From Acidobacteria bacterium 28-9 (GTDB lineage Bacteria; Acidobacteriota; Blastocatellia; Pyrinomonadales; Pyrinomonadaceae): 64,000 bases of DNA. Of this stretch, positions 33,788 through 43,252 are shown one piece after another (position 1 is the stretch's first letter; every line of letters begins with the position of its first letter). A model generated the notes under the pieces. It ran no database searches, had not been told where the DNA came from, and saw nothing but the letters and a program-made list of their open reading frames with translations. The position numbers and the translations under genes were made by a program. The DNA is taken from NCBI GenBank assembly GCA_002050355.1, contig MWYY01000062.1, forward strand, positions 1-64,000, given 5' to 3'.

Positions 33788-36457
33788 CTAAATAAAAGCA
33801 AAATCAAACTGTTCCAGGTGAATCGATGCATCACTCGTTACGTCAATGTTTCCGAGATACGCTTCAATTTCTTCCAAAACAAGACTTTCCGATTCGCGCA
33901 AAGAGAGCGCTACGTCCGGGTGAATTCTCAGAGTCGTCTGCCGCACATCGTCAACGCTTTTCGCCAGCCGTCGGGCTTCTTCCAGAATTTCAAAACAAAC
34001 GGTTTGCGGCGATTTCACCCAGCCCGCGCCTTCGCAGTAATCGCACGGCGCGCACATTGTTCTCTCTAAAGATTGTTTGACGCGCTTGCGAGTCATAATT
34101 ATCAAGCCGAAATCGTTGAACGAAAGAACTTTTGTCGGCGATTTATCACTCGACAAAGCTTCCTGCAAGGCTTGCGAAACTTTATGGCGGTTGCGGCGGT
34201 CTTCCATATCGATTAAATCAAGGACGATAATTCCGCCCAAATCACGCAGTCGAATTTGGCGCGCGATTTCGTCAACCGCCTCCATATTCGTTTTTGTAAT
34301 CGTATCTTCGAGCCGATTGCCGCCTCTGCCGACGAATTTTCCGGTGTTTACGTCAATCGCTACAAGAGCTTCGGTTTGATTTATCACCAAATAACCGCCG
34401 GATTTGAGCCACACGCGCGGCTTCAAAGCCTTGTCAATTTCCTCTTGAATGCCGTAAGCCTCAAGAATTGACTCGTCGCGCGTGTAAAGTTTGACGCGGT
34501 TGACCATTCGCGGCTGAATACGATTGACGAACTCGATGGTGCGCAGATATTCTTCTTCGCTATCAACCCGAATCGCCGTAAATTCTTCGGAAAGCTGGTC
34601 ACGCAAGAGACGTTGAACAATGTCCAAATCCTGGTGAACCACAGCGGGCGATTTCGCTTTGTCCGCAGTCTTTTTTATATCCTGCCAGGTTCTAACCAAA
34701 TATCGGGCGTCGTCGCGCAAATCTTGTTCGGAGATGCCGATGCCTGCGGTTCTAACGATAAAACCGCCGGTCGGAACGTCTTCTTCCTGTTTAATTTTTT
34801 GAATCAGAGTTCTAAGTCGCGCGCGTTCGTTAGAAGATTCTATTTTGCGTGAAACGCCGAGATGTTCAATCGTCGGCATATAAACGAGAAATCTGCCGGG
34901 CAGCGCGATGTGCGACGTGATGCGCGCGCCTTTTTTGGCAATCGGTTCTTTAGCGATTTGGACAAGAATCTCCTGTCCTTCGCGCAGCAAATCGCTGATT
35001 GTCGGCTGCGGCGCACGCGGCGGGCGCGAATCGCGTCTGTTGTTGACAATGCTGCTTTTACCGTTACTACTACCGCTTGTTTGATATTCGGAAGCAGTGT
35101 TTTCCTGCTCGCCGTCGCTTACTTGACTGTCGGTTTTTGCATATTGTCCTGACGGGCGATTATCGCTGCCGACACGACGCCGCCCGCGACCGCCGCGCCG
35201 CACAGCCATTTCCGAAATATCGCCCGTTTCTCTAACGCTTGCTTCCGCATCGCCGAGCGTTTCGGCTTTAGCCGTTTTTTTGCCGCCGCGATTCTTTTTT
35301 CTATTTGTCTGGGCGGTAGTTCGTGAAGCAGTTTGCGTGTTTGAAGATGAGTCTTCGGCGTTTTCTTGTGAATCCTTTGCGTTGGATTTTCTTGATTTCG
35401 AAGCTCTGGGCTTTTCAGTTTTATTTTGCTCGGATTTGTCTTCGGAAGATTGGTTTTGCGATTGAGCCGTTTCGGTTCGCGGCGCGGTTTGTTCTTTGGC
35501 ATTTCTGCCGTCTCTGGAATTTCTGTTTCTGCCGCCGCGACCGCTGCCTCTGGTTTTTGTAGCCTGCGCTTGAATTTCCGGTGTGTCGTCATCGTCGGCA
35601 ATACGCTCAAAACCGCTCGGCGCGGCAGCCGTTTCTGAATCAAACAGCGAGCCGACTTCCGCCATTGACGCACCTTCCATATCAAATTCGACGGCGCGCA
35701 CTTTGTCAATTATCGCCTCCTGCATATAAGCGTCCTTGAACATATCGCCGGTCGTCTCTTCGTCGTCGACAATGCGCTCAAAGCCCGAATCTTCAATTTC
35801 AAAAATCGGCGCGCTTTCCTGTGTTCGCTCTTCCGTATCCTTTTTGTTCTCTTCTGACGGAAACAATTCTCCAGCTGATTGCTTTTCCTCGGCGCCCGTA
35901 CTTTCGTTTTGCAATTCTCTTGATTTATTGCCGCTGCGACGCGAACGGTCACGCCTGCCTTTCGGCTGTTCTTTGACAATAACTTCTTCATCGGGAGCAT
36001 CGGTTATTTTTGTAAAAGTAGAAACTTCTTTGTCTTCGACAGTTTCGGGAAATTCAAAAATCTCCGTATTTGTTTCCGCCAAAGGCTCAGCAATCTCCTG
36101 AGCCGCTTCTATTTGTTTTTCGCGTTCGAGCCGCGCTCTCTGAATTTGGTCGGTTGCTTCGCGCGCCACTTCTTCGGGTGTTAACTTCCTCGATTTTTCC
36201 ATCACGATGCGCTCAATTTCCTCTTCTTCATCAAAAAAGTCCGAAACATACAAAAACGCATCGCGCTCCAGACCAATTTCGACAAAAGCCGACTGCATAC
36301 CGGGCAAAACCCTCTGCACGCGACCTTTATAAATGTTGCCGACGATGCCGGAATTTTCTTCACCGCGCTCGATGTAAAATTCCGAAACGCGCCCGTTATC
36401 GAGTATGGCAATCTTTTTTTCCCGCCCGTTGAGGCTGATTATCATTTCTTTCGACAT
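33788..36457 (-). CDS. rng: Ribonuclease E/G with a giant insert in the S1 domain
   Basis: A protein of 889 residues; RNase G is normally about 490. Residues 1-73 start the S1 RNA-binding domain (GIVGNIYKGRVQRVLPGMQSAF). Residues about 75-485 are a low-complexity insert, acidic first and then rich in Arg, Gly, Lys, Ser and Gln (GRGGRNRNSRD, KKNRGGKK). The S1 strand resumes at TISDLLREGQEILVQ. Catalytic Asp residues are in VAIDVNTGK (D702) and VLDLIDMEDR (D747). The Zn-link is C802-A-P-C805. It would cleave AU-rich single-stranded RNA in mRNA decay and rRNA maturation; the insert probably binds RNA or partners. Confidence 0.9.
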   Translation of the reverse strand: MSKEMIISLNGREKKIAILDNGRVSEFYIERGEENSGIVGNIYKGRVQRVLPGMQSAFVEIGLERDAFLYVSDFFDEEEEIERIVMEKSRKLTPEEVAREATDQIQRARLEREKQIEAAQEIAEPLAETNTEIFEFPETVEDKEVSTFTKITDAPDEEVIVKEQPKGRRDRSRRSGNKSRELQNESTGAEEKQSAGELFPSEENKKDTEERTQESAPIFEIEDSGFERIVDDEETTGDMFKDAYMQEAIIDKVRAVEFDMEGASMAEVGSLFDSETAAAPSGFERIADDDDTPEIQAQATKTRGSGRGGRNRNSRDGRNAKEQTAPRTETAQSQNQSSEDKSEQNKTEKPRASKSRKSNAKDSQENAEDSSSNTQTASRTTAQTNRKKNRGGKKTAKAETLGDAEASVRETGDISEMAVRRGGRGRRRVGSDNRPSGQYAKTDSQVSDGEQENTASEYQTSGSSNGKSSIVNNRRDSRPPRAPQPTISDLLREGQEILVQIAKEPIAKKGARITSHIALPGRFLVYMPTIEHLGVSRKIESSNERARLRTLIQKIKQEEDVPTGGFIVRTAGIGISEQDLRDDARYLVRTWQDIKKTADKAKSPAVVHQDLDIVQRLLRDQLSEEFTAIRVDSEEEYLRTIEFVNRIQPRMVNRVKLYTRDESILEAYGIQEEIDKALKPRVWLKSGGYLVINQTEALVAIDVNTGKFVGRGGNRLEDTITKTNMEAVDEIARQIRLRDLGGIIVLDLIDMEDRRNRHKVSQALQEALSSDKSPTKVLSFNDFGLIIMTRKRVKQSLERTMCAPCDYCEGAGWVKSPQTVCFEILEEARRLAKSVDDVRQTTLRIHPDVALSLRESESLVLEEIEAYLGNIDVTSDASIHLEQFDFAFI

Positions 36458-36540
36458 ATAAATTTTTTAATTAATGTTGTTTGTCAGGGTTTTAAATTAG
36501 AAAGTTCAGGTACATCGGAAAAATTAATTTTTTTGCCGAC

Positions 36541-36568
36541 GCCTGACTGCTGACCGCTGACTGCTTGC
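36541..36568. repeat. Heptamer array, CTGACNG type
   Basis: GCCTGAC, TGCTGAC, CGCTGAC and TGCTTGC lie head to tail. No inverted partner is obvious nearby. Confidence 0.75.
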
Positions 36569-36937
36569 CTCGAAGATTTTTGGAAGATGAACGTGCCGGA
36601 TTTGGAATTTTCTCAGACCGAGCCACAGGCTCAATCGTTTGAGTGGGATTTTGCGTTTTTCAAATGATTTGTTTTGTTTTTAGAGTTTTTTCTAAAACAA
36701 TCGGAACTTTGAGTTTTGCCACGCAGGAATCTCGTTTTTTCAAAAGCGATTCTGTTTTAACCGCTTTTCCAATGCAGGGAGCGCAAAAGTTTTTCTTTCA
36801 AACGCGCTCGAACCTGCCTAAAATTTTCTCTTTCAATAAAATAAAATATTGTAGAAATCCTTATAATCCTTTACGTTCGCCTGGTTCGTCGAATCGGCTC
36901 GACTAAAAAATCTCAAGCAAACCCGGTTAGTATAAAG

Positions 36938-37100
36938 GGTAAATGGTCAATAGTAAATGGTAAACGGCAAATAACAGCAAAACTTTCGTAAAACAGTTCA
37001 ATTTTTAGTCGTTTCCCAGCCGCGCAAGTTTACGACGCTCTCGGATTTTTTGTTGTTTTCGACATTTACCATTTATCGTTTACCATTTAACATTTAATTT
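36938..37100. repeat. Paired heptamer arrays in the polymerase leader
   Basis: Left array: GGTAAAT, GGTCAAT, AGTAAAT, GGTAAAC, GGCAAAT (36938-36972). Right array: CATTTAC, CATTTAT, CGTTTAC, CATTTAA, CATTTAA (37063-37097). The right is the inverted complement of the left in type, and about 90 bp lie between them. Three bases separate the right array from the polymerase ATG. Confidence 0.9.
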
Positions 37101-38876
37101 ATGGAAATTTATTTTCAGCTTATCAAAGACGCGGAAACGTTGCGGCGGGCTTGCGAGCAGCTTAAGGGGGAAGACGTTCTCGGGTTTGACACGGAGACAA
37201 CCGCGCTTGACCCATATGAAGGCGAGATTCGGCTCGTCCAGTTAAGCACCGGCAAAGAGACACAGGTTATTGATTTGAAACCATTTGCCGAGGCGGGTGA
37301 TTTGCGGACGATGCCGGAACTCGCGCCGCTTCGAGAAATTCTTGCCGCGGACCGTCCGGTGAAAATCGCGCACAACGCAAAATTTGATGCCAAATGGATT
37401 TCTCATCATCTCGGCGTCGAACTCGGCGGCGTGTTCGATACCTTGCTCGCCAGCCAAATCATCGCCGCCGGCGACCAGGACCGCCGCCACGGTTTGGCGG
37501 AAGTTGCGAGTTATTTTCTCGGGACTGAACTCGATAAATCAGAACAGGTCAGCGATTGGAGCGCGCCGGAACTGTCGCACGCGCAAATTGAATACGCGGC
37601 GCGCGACGCGGCGACGATGATTCCCTTGCGCGAAAGAATCGTCGAAAAATTAAAAGCAGACGAATTGATAAAGGTCACAAAACTCGAATTCGACTGCGTA
37701 GTGCCGATTGCCGCAATGGAGCTTACAGGTTTTTATCTCGACGCGGCGCGCTGGCGCGAAGTTCTCGAAAAGGTGAAAAAATCGCAGGTAAAAGTTGCTG
37801 ACGAGCTGCAAAATCTCCTGTCGGCAGGTGTCGCGCAAGGCTCGCTTTTCGGGCGTTCCGAGATAAATCTCGACTCTCAGACGCAGGTTACCGACGCCTT
37901 GAAAAACTTAGGCGTTCCCGTTCCTGAAACGACGCGCGGCTGGCAATTGCAGCCGCTTGCCGCAGATTATCCGGTTGTCGAAAAACTACTCGAATATCGC
38001 GGCGTCGCAAAATCTCTGTCGAGTTTCGGCGAAAATATACTGGAATTTATCGAGCCGAAAACCGGCAGAATTCACGCCGACTTTCGGCAAATCGGCGCGC
38101 CGACCGGCAGATTTTCCTGCTCAAAACCAAATATTCAGCAAATACCGCACGAAGAAGAATACCGCCGATGTTTTCGCGCCCCTGAGGGGAGTAAATTGAT
38201 AATTGCTGATTATTCGCAGGTCGAATTGCGGATTTTAGCCGAGTTTTCCGGTGACCAGAACTTTATCAACGCTTTTATTTCCGGCGAAGATTTTCACACG
38301 ACCGCCGCCGCGCAGGTTTTTAACATCAAGCCGGAAGAAGTTACATCCGAGCAGCGTTCGTTTGCGAAACGCCTGAATTTTGGCGTCGTTTACGGCATCG
38401 GTTCGCAGCGTTTTGCAATGATGACGGGTTTGAAGCAAACCGACGCCGAAGATATAATGCGCCGTTATTTTGCGACGTATCGCGGGCTTGACGCCTGGCT
38501 CAGAGATGCGGCGCGACGGGTCGTAACCGATAGAATCGCAAGAACGGCAACCGGCAGAATGATGCGTTTTCGGTTTGATGAGGAAGACCGCAAAGCGATT
38601 TCTCTGGCGCAGCGCAACGGCAAAAATATGCCGATTCAAGGGACAAGCGCGGATGTTCTAAAACGCGCTTTGCGTCTGCTTCACAACGAAATTCGCGGAA
38701 CTTCCGCTAAATTAGTCAACATTGTCCACGACGAAATCATTGTCGAAGCAGAGGCGGGCGAAGCCGAAATCACTGCGCAGAAATTAGAAAAAGCGATGTG
38801 CGAAGCGGGCAAAGAATATATAAAACGAGTTCCGGTCAAGGTTGACGTTTCGATTGCCGATGAATGGACAAAGTAA
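37101..38876 (+). CDS. polA: Family A DNA polymerase with 3'-5' exonuclease, no 5' nuclease domain
   Basis: A protein of 591 residues. The 3'-5' exonuclease domain covers about residues 1-190, with Asp and Glu in LGFDTETTALDP and a later Asp in YAARDAATMIPLRE. The polymerase domain follows, with motif A IIADYSQVELRIL, motif B FAKRLNFGVVYGIGS and motif C NIVHDEIIVEAE. The 5'-3' nuclease part of E. coli Pol I is absent, which puts it in the short PolA group seen in Aquificae, some other bacteria and phages. It may be the only Pol I or a second one. Its leader is the heptamer structure ending 3 bp before the ATG. Confidence 0.9.
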   Translation: MEIYFQLIKDAETLRRACEQLKGEDVLGFDTETTALDPYEGEIRLVQLSTGKETQVIDLKPFAEAGDLRTMPELAPLREILAADRPVKIAHNAKFDAKWISHHLGVELGGVFDTLLASQIIAAGDQDRRHGLAEVASYFLGTELDKSEQVSDWSAPELSHAQIEYAARDAATMIPLRERIVEKLKADELIKVTKLEFDCVVPIAAMELTGFYLDAARWREVLEKVKKSQVKVADELQNLLSAGVAQGSLFGRSEINLDSQTQVTDALKNLGVPVPETTRGWQLQPLAADYPVVEKLLEYRGVAKSLSSFGENILEFIEPKTGRIHADFRQIGAPTGRFSCSKPNIQQIPHEEEYRRCFRAPEGSKLIIADYSQVELRILAEFSGDQNFINAFISGEDFHTTAAAQVFNIKPEEVTSEQRSFAKRLNFGVVYGIGSQRFAMMTGLKQTDAEDIMRRYFATYRGLDAWLRDAARRVVTDRIARTATGRMMRFRFDEEDRKAISLAQRNGKNMPIQGTSADVLKRALRLLHNEIRGTSAKLVNIVHDEIIVEAEAGEAEITAQKLEKAMCEAGKEYIKRVPVKVDVSIADEWTK

Positions 38877-38900
38877 TTCAATGTTTATAAAAAGTCGTTA

Positions 38901-38985
38901 TTCTAAATTTTGCATTCTAAATTCATACGGACAAAACAGATTTTCCATAAAAATTTAGAATTAAATATGTAGAATTTAGAATTTG
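38901..38985. repeat. Paired heptamer arrays between convergent genes
   Basis: Left: TTCTAAA, TTTTGCA, TTCTAAA, TTCATAC (38901-38928). Right: TTTAGAA, TTAAATA, TGTAGAA, TTTAGAA (38954-38981). The two are inverted complements in type and can fold together, possibly ending transcription of polA and of the cysteine desulfurase gene. Confidence 0.85.
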
Positions 38986-38995
38986 TTCGGCTGCA

Positions 38996-40144
38996 TCAAT
39001 TGAGCGAATAAAAACTTATTTCTTCAATAATCTTCGGCAAAATCTGCAGCACAAAATCAACTTCTTTTTCGGTGTTGTATCTTCCGAGCGAAAAGCGTAT
39101 TGCGCCTATCGCCGTGCTGTATGGAATGTTCATCGCCTGCAGGACGGCGGATGCCGTGTGATTTTCGGCGTTGCAAGCCGACCCGGTTGACACGCAAACT
39201 CCGGCATCGTTTAATTTTGCGAGAATCGTCTCGCCGTTCAAATTCGGAAAAGAAATATTTGCAGTATTCGGCAGGCGTTTTTCGCGGTCATTTGTTCCGT
39301 TCAGGCAAGCGTTTGGAATCATTCGCAAAATTTCGTCTTCTAATTTGTCGCGCAGCCGGCGAACAATTTCCATTGCAGAAAAATCTTTAACCAACTCTGC
39401 TGCCGCGCCGAGTCCGGCGATTTGGTGAACGGCTTCGGTTCCGGCGCGGCGCGAATTCTCCTGTCCGCCGCCGATTTGAATGGCGGGCAATTCCAATCCG
39501 TTTTTTATATAAAGCGCTCCGACGCCTTTCGGCGCTTGAAACTTGTGTCCCGAAACTGAAAATAAATCTATTTGGGTATTCTTCAAATCAATTGGAATCT
39601 TGCCGACCGCGTTCACGCCGTCAACGTGAAAAATTGCATCGGAATTTTCTTTGACGATTGCCGCAATTTCTTCGACCGGAAAAAGTATCCCGGTTTCATT
39701 ATTGGCGAGCATTACGGAGACGATTGCCGTATTTGCGCGCAAAGCATTTTTCAATTCCTCTAAATCTAAAAATCCGTTTTCGGAAACTCCGAGCCACGTT
39801 ACGTCAAAACCTTTTCTCTCTAATTTTTCGCACAATTTACGGACGGCTTCGTGTTCGACGCCGGTTGTAACAATGTGTTTTTTATTCGGATCGGCTTCGA
39901 ACGCGCCCAAAATCGCCCAGTTGTCGCTTTCCGTTCCGCCGGAAGTGAAAACGATTTCGCGCGCCTCATTTGCGCCGAGCAGTTCGGCAACTTTCTGGCG
40001 CGAGTTTTCAATCGCTTTTCTGCTTTCGCGTCCGAAATTATAAGCGGACGAAGGATTGCCGTAAAATTCGGTTAGGAATGGCTTCATTGCCTCGAAAGTT
40101 TCCGGCGCAATTTGCGTCGTGGCATTGTTGTCAAAATAAATCAT
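38996..40144 (-). CDS. iscS: Cysteine desulfurase (NifS/IscS type)
   Basis: A protein of 382 residues that uses pyridoxal phosphate to take sulfur from cysteine for Fe-S clusters and thio-modifications. The PLP Lys is K201 in VSGHKFQAPKGVG. The persulfide Cys is C324 in VSTGSACNAENHTAS, on the long loop typical of the group I NifS/IscS enzymes. MIYFDNNATTQ is the classic N-terminus. No iscU, mnmA or other partner gene is next to it, so it may serve tRNA thiolation or clusters in general. Its start codon faces the single-arm heptamer array. Confidence 0.9.
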   Translation of the reverse strand: MIYFDNNATTQIAPETFEAMKPFLTEFYGNPSSAYNFGRESRKAIENSRQKVAELLGANEAREIVFTSGGTESDNWAILGAFEADPNKKHIVTTGVEHEAVRKLCEKLERKGFDVTWLGVSENGFLDLEELKNALRANTAIVSVMLANNETGILFPVEEIAAIVKENSDAIFHVDGVNAVGKIPIDLKNTQIDLFSVSGHKFQAPKGVGALYIKNGLELPAIQIGGGQENSRRAGTEAVHQIAGLGAAAELVKDFSAMEIVRRLRDKLEDEILRMIPNACLNGTNDREKRLPNTANISFPNLNGETILAKLNDAGVCVSTGSACNAENHTASAVLQAMNIPYSTAIGAIRFSLGRYNTEKEVDFVLQILPKIIEEISFYSLN

Positions 40145-40151
40145 AATTTTA

Positions 40152-40179
40152 ATGGTAAATGGTAAATGGTTAATGGTAA
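40152..40179. repeat. Heptamer array, ATGGTAA type
   Basis: ATGGTAA, ATGGTAA, ATGGTTA and ATGGTAA lie head to tail eight bases from the cysteine desulfurase start, in the divergent promoter region shared with the cyclase gene. The inverted partner is weak. Confidence 0.85.
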
Positions 40180-40223
40180 ATTGAAGACACTTTTTTTATT
40201 TACTTTTAACTATTTTCAAAATC

Positions 40224-41993
40224 GTGAACGCAGTTTTAAAGATTATCGAAGCCGGCGGAAAAGTTTGGGAAATTGAGTTGCTGCCCGATAACGTTTACGG
40301 CGTCGGCAGAGCGAAGGAAAATGCTATAGTTCTCAACGACAAAAAAGTTTCCCGCCGCCACGCGCAAATTGTCTTTTCCGACGCAGGAAATTATAAAATC
40401 GTTGACGGTTACACGGCAAACGGCGAAATCGTGAGAAGCGCCAACAGCATTTTCGTAAACGGCAAACCGACACTGGAAAAAATTCTCGAAACCGGCGACC
40501 GAATCCTTATCGGCGAAAGCAAGCTGGAGTTTCAAAAAGTCGGCAAAGCAAAACCTTCTGAGAATCGTGAATTTGAAAATCAGAAATTTGAAAATCGAAG
40601 CGTTGAAAACCGAGAAAGCGGCGGCGAGATTTTTGCAAATGCAGCGAATTTCCCTGTGAAGTCGCCGGAAGCTCCGTCGCGTGTCAGTTACGACGACAAA
40701 CCGCTCGGACACACCCAGCTTCTTCTTTCGGCGAACGAAATTATTGGTAATAATTCAAATATTTCAATAGCGAGCGCGGCGGCGACACCCGGAGAAATTA
40801 AAGCTCTGCGCCGTAAAGCAAAGTTTTTAGAACTGCTTTACGAAATGAGTAAAACACTTGGCACGGTTTTTGACTTGAAAGAAATTTTTCTAAAAGCGAC
40901 AGATTTGATTTTTCGCGGAACGCCCGCCGAACGAGTCGTCGCCCTGCTCGCCGAAGAAGATTCGAGCGGCAAAACGTCGAATTATAGACTTGTTCCAATT
41001 GCTCTTAAAGCTCGCGATAGAGCCTTGAGCGGTTTGACCGAAAAATTGACCGTCAGCCGAACAATAACCGAAAAAGTTATGCGCGAAAAAGTCGCGTTGC
41101 TGTCGCAGGACGCGCGCACGGACGAACAGTTTCGCGGCGCAGAATCAATAGTCTTACAAGGCGTTCGGTCAACGATTTGCGCTCCCTTGATGACCGAATC
41201 GAAAATTCACGGTGTGATTTACGCCGACCGTTTCGACCCGTTTTCAGCGTTTAGTTCGGAGGATTTAGAGCTAATCAGCGCGGTAGCGGCGCAAACGGCA
41301 GTTTCGGTCGAAATCTTTAAAGCGCACGAACGTCTGGCGCGCGAAGAAATAGCACGTGCAAATTACAGTCGTTTTATGCCGGAATACGTTGTCAAACAGT
41401 TGCTTGAAAATCCTGATTCGTTTAAATTAGGCGGAACAAACCAAACGATTACGGTTCTTTTTGCCGATATTCGCGGCTTTACGGCTTTTTCCGAAACGGA
41501 AAAACCGGAAAAAGTCGTCGGACTTTTGAATCGTTATTTCAGCCTGATGTCCGAGATAATTTTTGCGCACGGCGGAACGCTCGATAAATATATCGGCGAC
41601 GGTTTGATGGCACTTTTCGGCGCGCCGCAAGCGACGCCCGGCGACGCAAAAAATGCTCTGAAATCAGCCGTCGCAATGCAGAAACGGCTTGCAACTTTGA
41701 ACCTTGAATTGGAATCCGAAGCAATCAGCCCAATAAATATCGGCATCGGGCTTCACACCGGAGAAGCGACCGTCGGTTATATCGGTTCTGAAAAACGCTC
41801 TGAATATACGGCAATCGGCGATACGGTTAATCTTGCTTCGCGGCTCGAATCAAACGCACGCGGCGGACAAATTTTAATCAGCGAAGCGACGGCGAAAGCG
41901 GGCGGAAATTTATTTCCGCTGCTTGCGTGCCAGCCTTTAAATGTAAAAAATCGCTTGCAATCAGTCTCGCTGTTTGAGGTAAAATGGAATTGA
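40224..41993 (+). CDS. FHA-GAF-class III nucleotide cyclase
   Basis: A protein of 589 residues starting at GTG. An N-terminal FHA phosphothreonine-binding domain covers about residues 10-105 (YGVGRAKENAIVLNDKKVSRRHAQI). A low-complexity linker rich in NRE/ENR follows, then a GAF domain at about residues 195-375. The adenylate/guanylate cyclase catalytic domain covers about residues 410-580: TVLFADIRGFTAFSE with metal-binding Asp, DKYIGDGLMALFGAP with the second Asp, and GIGLHTGEATVGYIGS. The pattern suggests cAMP production tuned by a small ligand and by Ser/Thr phosphoproteins. No kinase or cAMP receptor gene is nearby. Confidence 0.9.
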   Translation: MNAVLKIIEAGGKVWEIELLPDNVYGVGRAKENAIVLNDKKVSRRHAQIVFSDAGNYKIVDGYTANGEIVRSANSIFVNGKPTLEKILETGDRILIGESKLEFQKVGKAKPSENREFENQKFENRSVENRESGGEIFANAANFPVKSPEAPSRVSYDDKPLGHTQLLLSANEIIGNNSNISIASAAATPGEIKALRRKAKFLELLYEMSKTLGTVFDLKEIFLKATDLIFRGTPAERVVALLAEEDSSGKTSNYRLVPIALKARDRALSGLTEKLTVSRTITEKVMREKVALLSQDARTDEQFRGAESIVLQGVRSTICAPLMTESKIHGVIYADRFDPFSAFSSEDLELISAVAAQTAVSVEIFKAHERLAREEIARANYSRFMPEYVVKQLLENPDSFKLGGTNQTITVLFADIRGFTAFSETEKPEKVVGLLNRYFSLMSEIIFAHGGTLDKYIGDGLMALFGAPQATPGDAKNALKSAVAMQKRLATLNLELESEAISPINIGIGLHTGEATVGYIGSEKRSEYTAIGDTVNLASRLESNARGGQILISEATAKAGGNLFPLLACQPLNVKNRLQSVSLFEVKWN

Positions 41994-42063
41994 ACTAAAA
42001 TCGGTTGTAGTTTGAGTCGAATCAAAGCGGCTTGAATTTTTCGGTTTGAGAACTTAAGTTGTT

Positions 42064-43164
42064 ATGTCTGCAGCGGGGAAAATCACGTCTATGATGAGAA
42101 TTTCATCACTCAAAAAATTGGTAACCGATTCGATGGCGATTGACATGGGAACGGCTAATACGATTATCGCGGTAAAGGGACGCGACATCGTGCTTGACGA
42201 ACCGTCCGTGATTGCCGTCAACGAATTGAGCGGTGAAATTACTGCCTACGGACGCGATGCGCACGATTTGCTTGGACGTGAAGGGCGCGATATAACCGTG
42301 CTTGCTCCGCTGAACGGCGGCGTGGTTGCCGATTTTGAACGAACGAAAAAAATGCTCGCGCATTTTGTCAGAAAATCGAAAAGCGGCGGCTCGCAAATGT
42401 CTCTGCAAGCCGTAATGAGTATGCTTGGCGACGTAACGCACGTCGAACAGCGCGCGCTCCTGAACGCGGCGGAAGACGCTCACATCGGCAGAGTTTTTAT
42501 GATGGAAGAAGGTCTGGCGGCAGCATTCGGGGCGGGCGTCGTGCCGCGTGACAAACGCGCTTCGGCGGTTATAGATTTCGGCGCCGGAACAACGAATATT
42601 GCCATTGTCGCCCGCGGAAACGTCGTTCATTCGCGTTCGGAAAGAATCGGCAGCAATGAAATAAACCTGGCTTTGGCAAATCATCTGCGGCGGCATCGAG
42701 GGCTTCAGGTCGGAGAGGAAACGACGGAAACTATCAAAACTACGTTTGCCACCGGCTTTATGCCTGATGATGTTTCCAAATCAATCGTCGTGCGCGGGCG
42801 CGACGTACAGACGGGAAGTCCGGGCGCGGTTGAGATTACGACGGGCGAAATCTATCCGGTTGTTGAAGGCATCATTCGCCGCATCGCACAGGTCATCAGT
42901 GACACTTTGACCGAACTCAGACCGGAAGTCGCATCCGATATTTACGATCGAGGAATTATTTTAACCGGCGGCGGTGCGCTTCTCGACGGTATCGATCAGT
43001 ATCTCCGTAATTTCGTCAATCTGCCCGTAACCATTGCCGACGAGCCGCGTTATGCCACTGTACACGGGCTTTTAAGTATGTTCGACGAGCCGGAATTGCT
43101 CGAAAAGGTTTCGCGTAACGAATTTCATTTTTTACAAAACTCGGAAATTCCGTTTGAAGCGTAA
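42064..43164 (+). CDS. mreB: MreB-family actin-like protein
   Basis: A protein of 366 residues. The actin-fold ATP sites are recognisable: phosphate 1 as MAIDMGTANTIIAVKG, phosphate 2 as SAVIDFGAGTTNIAIV, and the adenosine loop as IILTGGGALLDGID. VLAPLNGGVVADFERT matches the MreB segment before the second subdomain. It should form membrane-bound filaments that guide wall synthesis. It is somewhat divergent; for example, the usual Cys-Val-Ala-x-Gly-x-Gly near the C-terminus is replaced. mreC and mreD do not follow. The start is uncertain between 42064 and the ATG at 42091, which has GGGG upstream. Confidence 0.85.
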   Translation: MSAAGKITSMMRISSLKKLVTDSMAIDMGTANTIIAVKGRDIVLDEPSVIAVNELSGEITAYGRDAHDLLGREGRDITVLAPLNGGVVADFERTKKMLAHFVRKSKSGGSQMSLQAVMSMLGDVTHVEQRALLNAAEDAHIGRVFMMEEGLAAAFGAGVVPRDKRASAVIDFGAGTTNIAIVARGNVVHSRSERIGSNEINLALANHLRRHRGLQVGEETTETIKTTFATGFMPDDVSKSIVVRGRDVQTGSPGAVEITTGEIYPVVEGIIRRIAQVISDTLTELRPEVASDIYDRGIILTGGGALLDGIDQYLRNFVNLPVTIADEPRYATVHGLLSMFDEPELLEKVSRNEFHFLQNSEIPFEA

Positions 43165-43188
43165 AGCAATTTATAGAATTCACATAGT

Positions 43189-43234
43189 TTATAGCGTTTG
43201 CGGCATTGAAATAAAGATGCTGTAAACGCTATAA
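43189..43234. terminator. Long hairpin after mreB
   Basis: TTATAGCGTTTGCGGCAT (43189-43206) pairs with ATGCTGTAAACGCTATAA (43217-43234), 16 of 18 pairs, with a 10-nt A-rich loop, followed by CTTTATTT. It separates mreB from the protease gene. Confidence 0.75.
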
Positions 43235-43252
43235 CTTTATTTACCTTTTAGT

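Larger units (their letters stand above)
36458..37100. other. 643-bp AT-rich intergenic region with two heptamer arrays
   Basis: No gene is convincing here; the only sizeable ORF (36643-36906) is Phe-rich and lacks a ribosome site. The region lies between the divergent RNase E/G and DNA polymerase genes, so it must hold both promoters. It contains a single GCTGAC-type array (36541-36568) and a paired array that runs to the polymerase start codon (36938-37100). Confidence 0.65.

Noticed and set aside
33818-36432. Several plus-strand ORFs across the RNase E/G gene
   Set aside because: They are shadows caused by the biased low-complexity insert and lack family motifs and ribosome sites.
36643-36906. 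87-codon ORF upstream of the polymerase
   Set aside because: It is rich in Phe and Ser, has no ribosome site and no recognisable pattern, and lies in AT-rich spacer.
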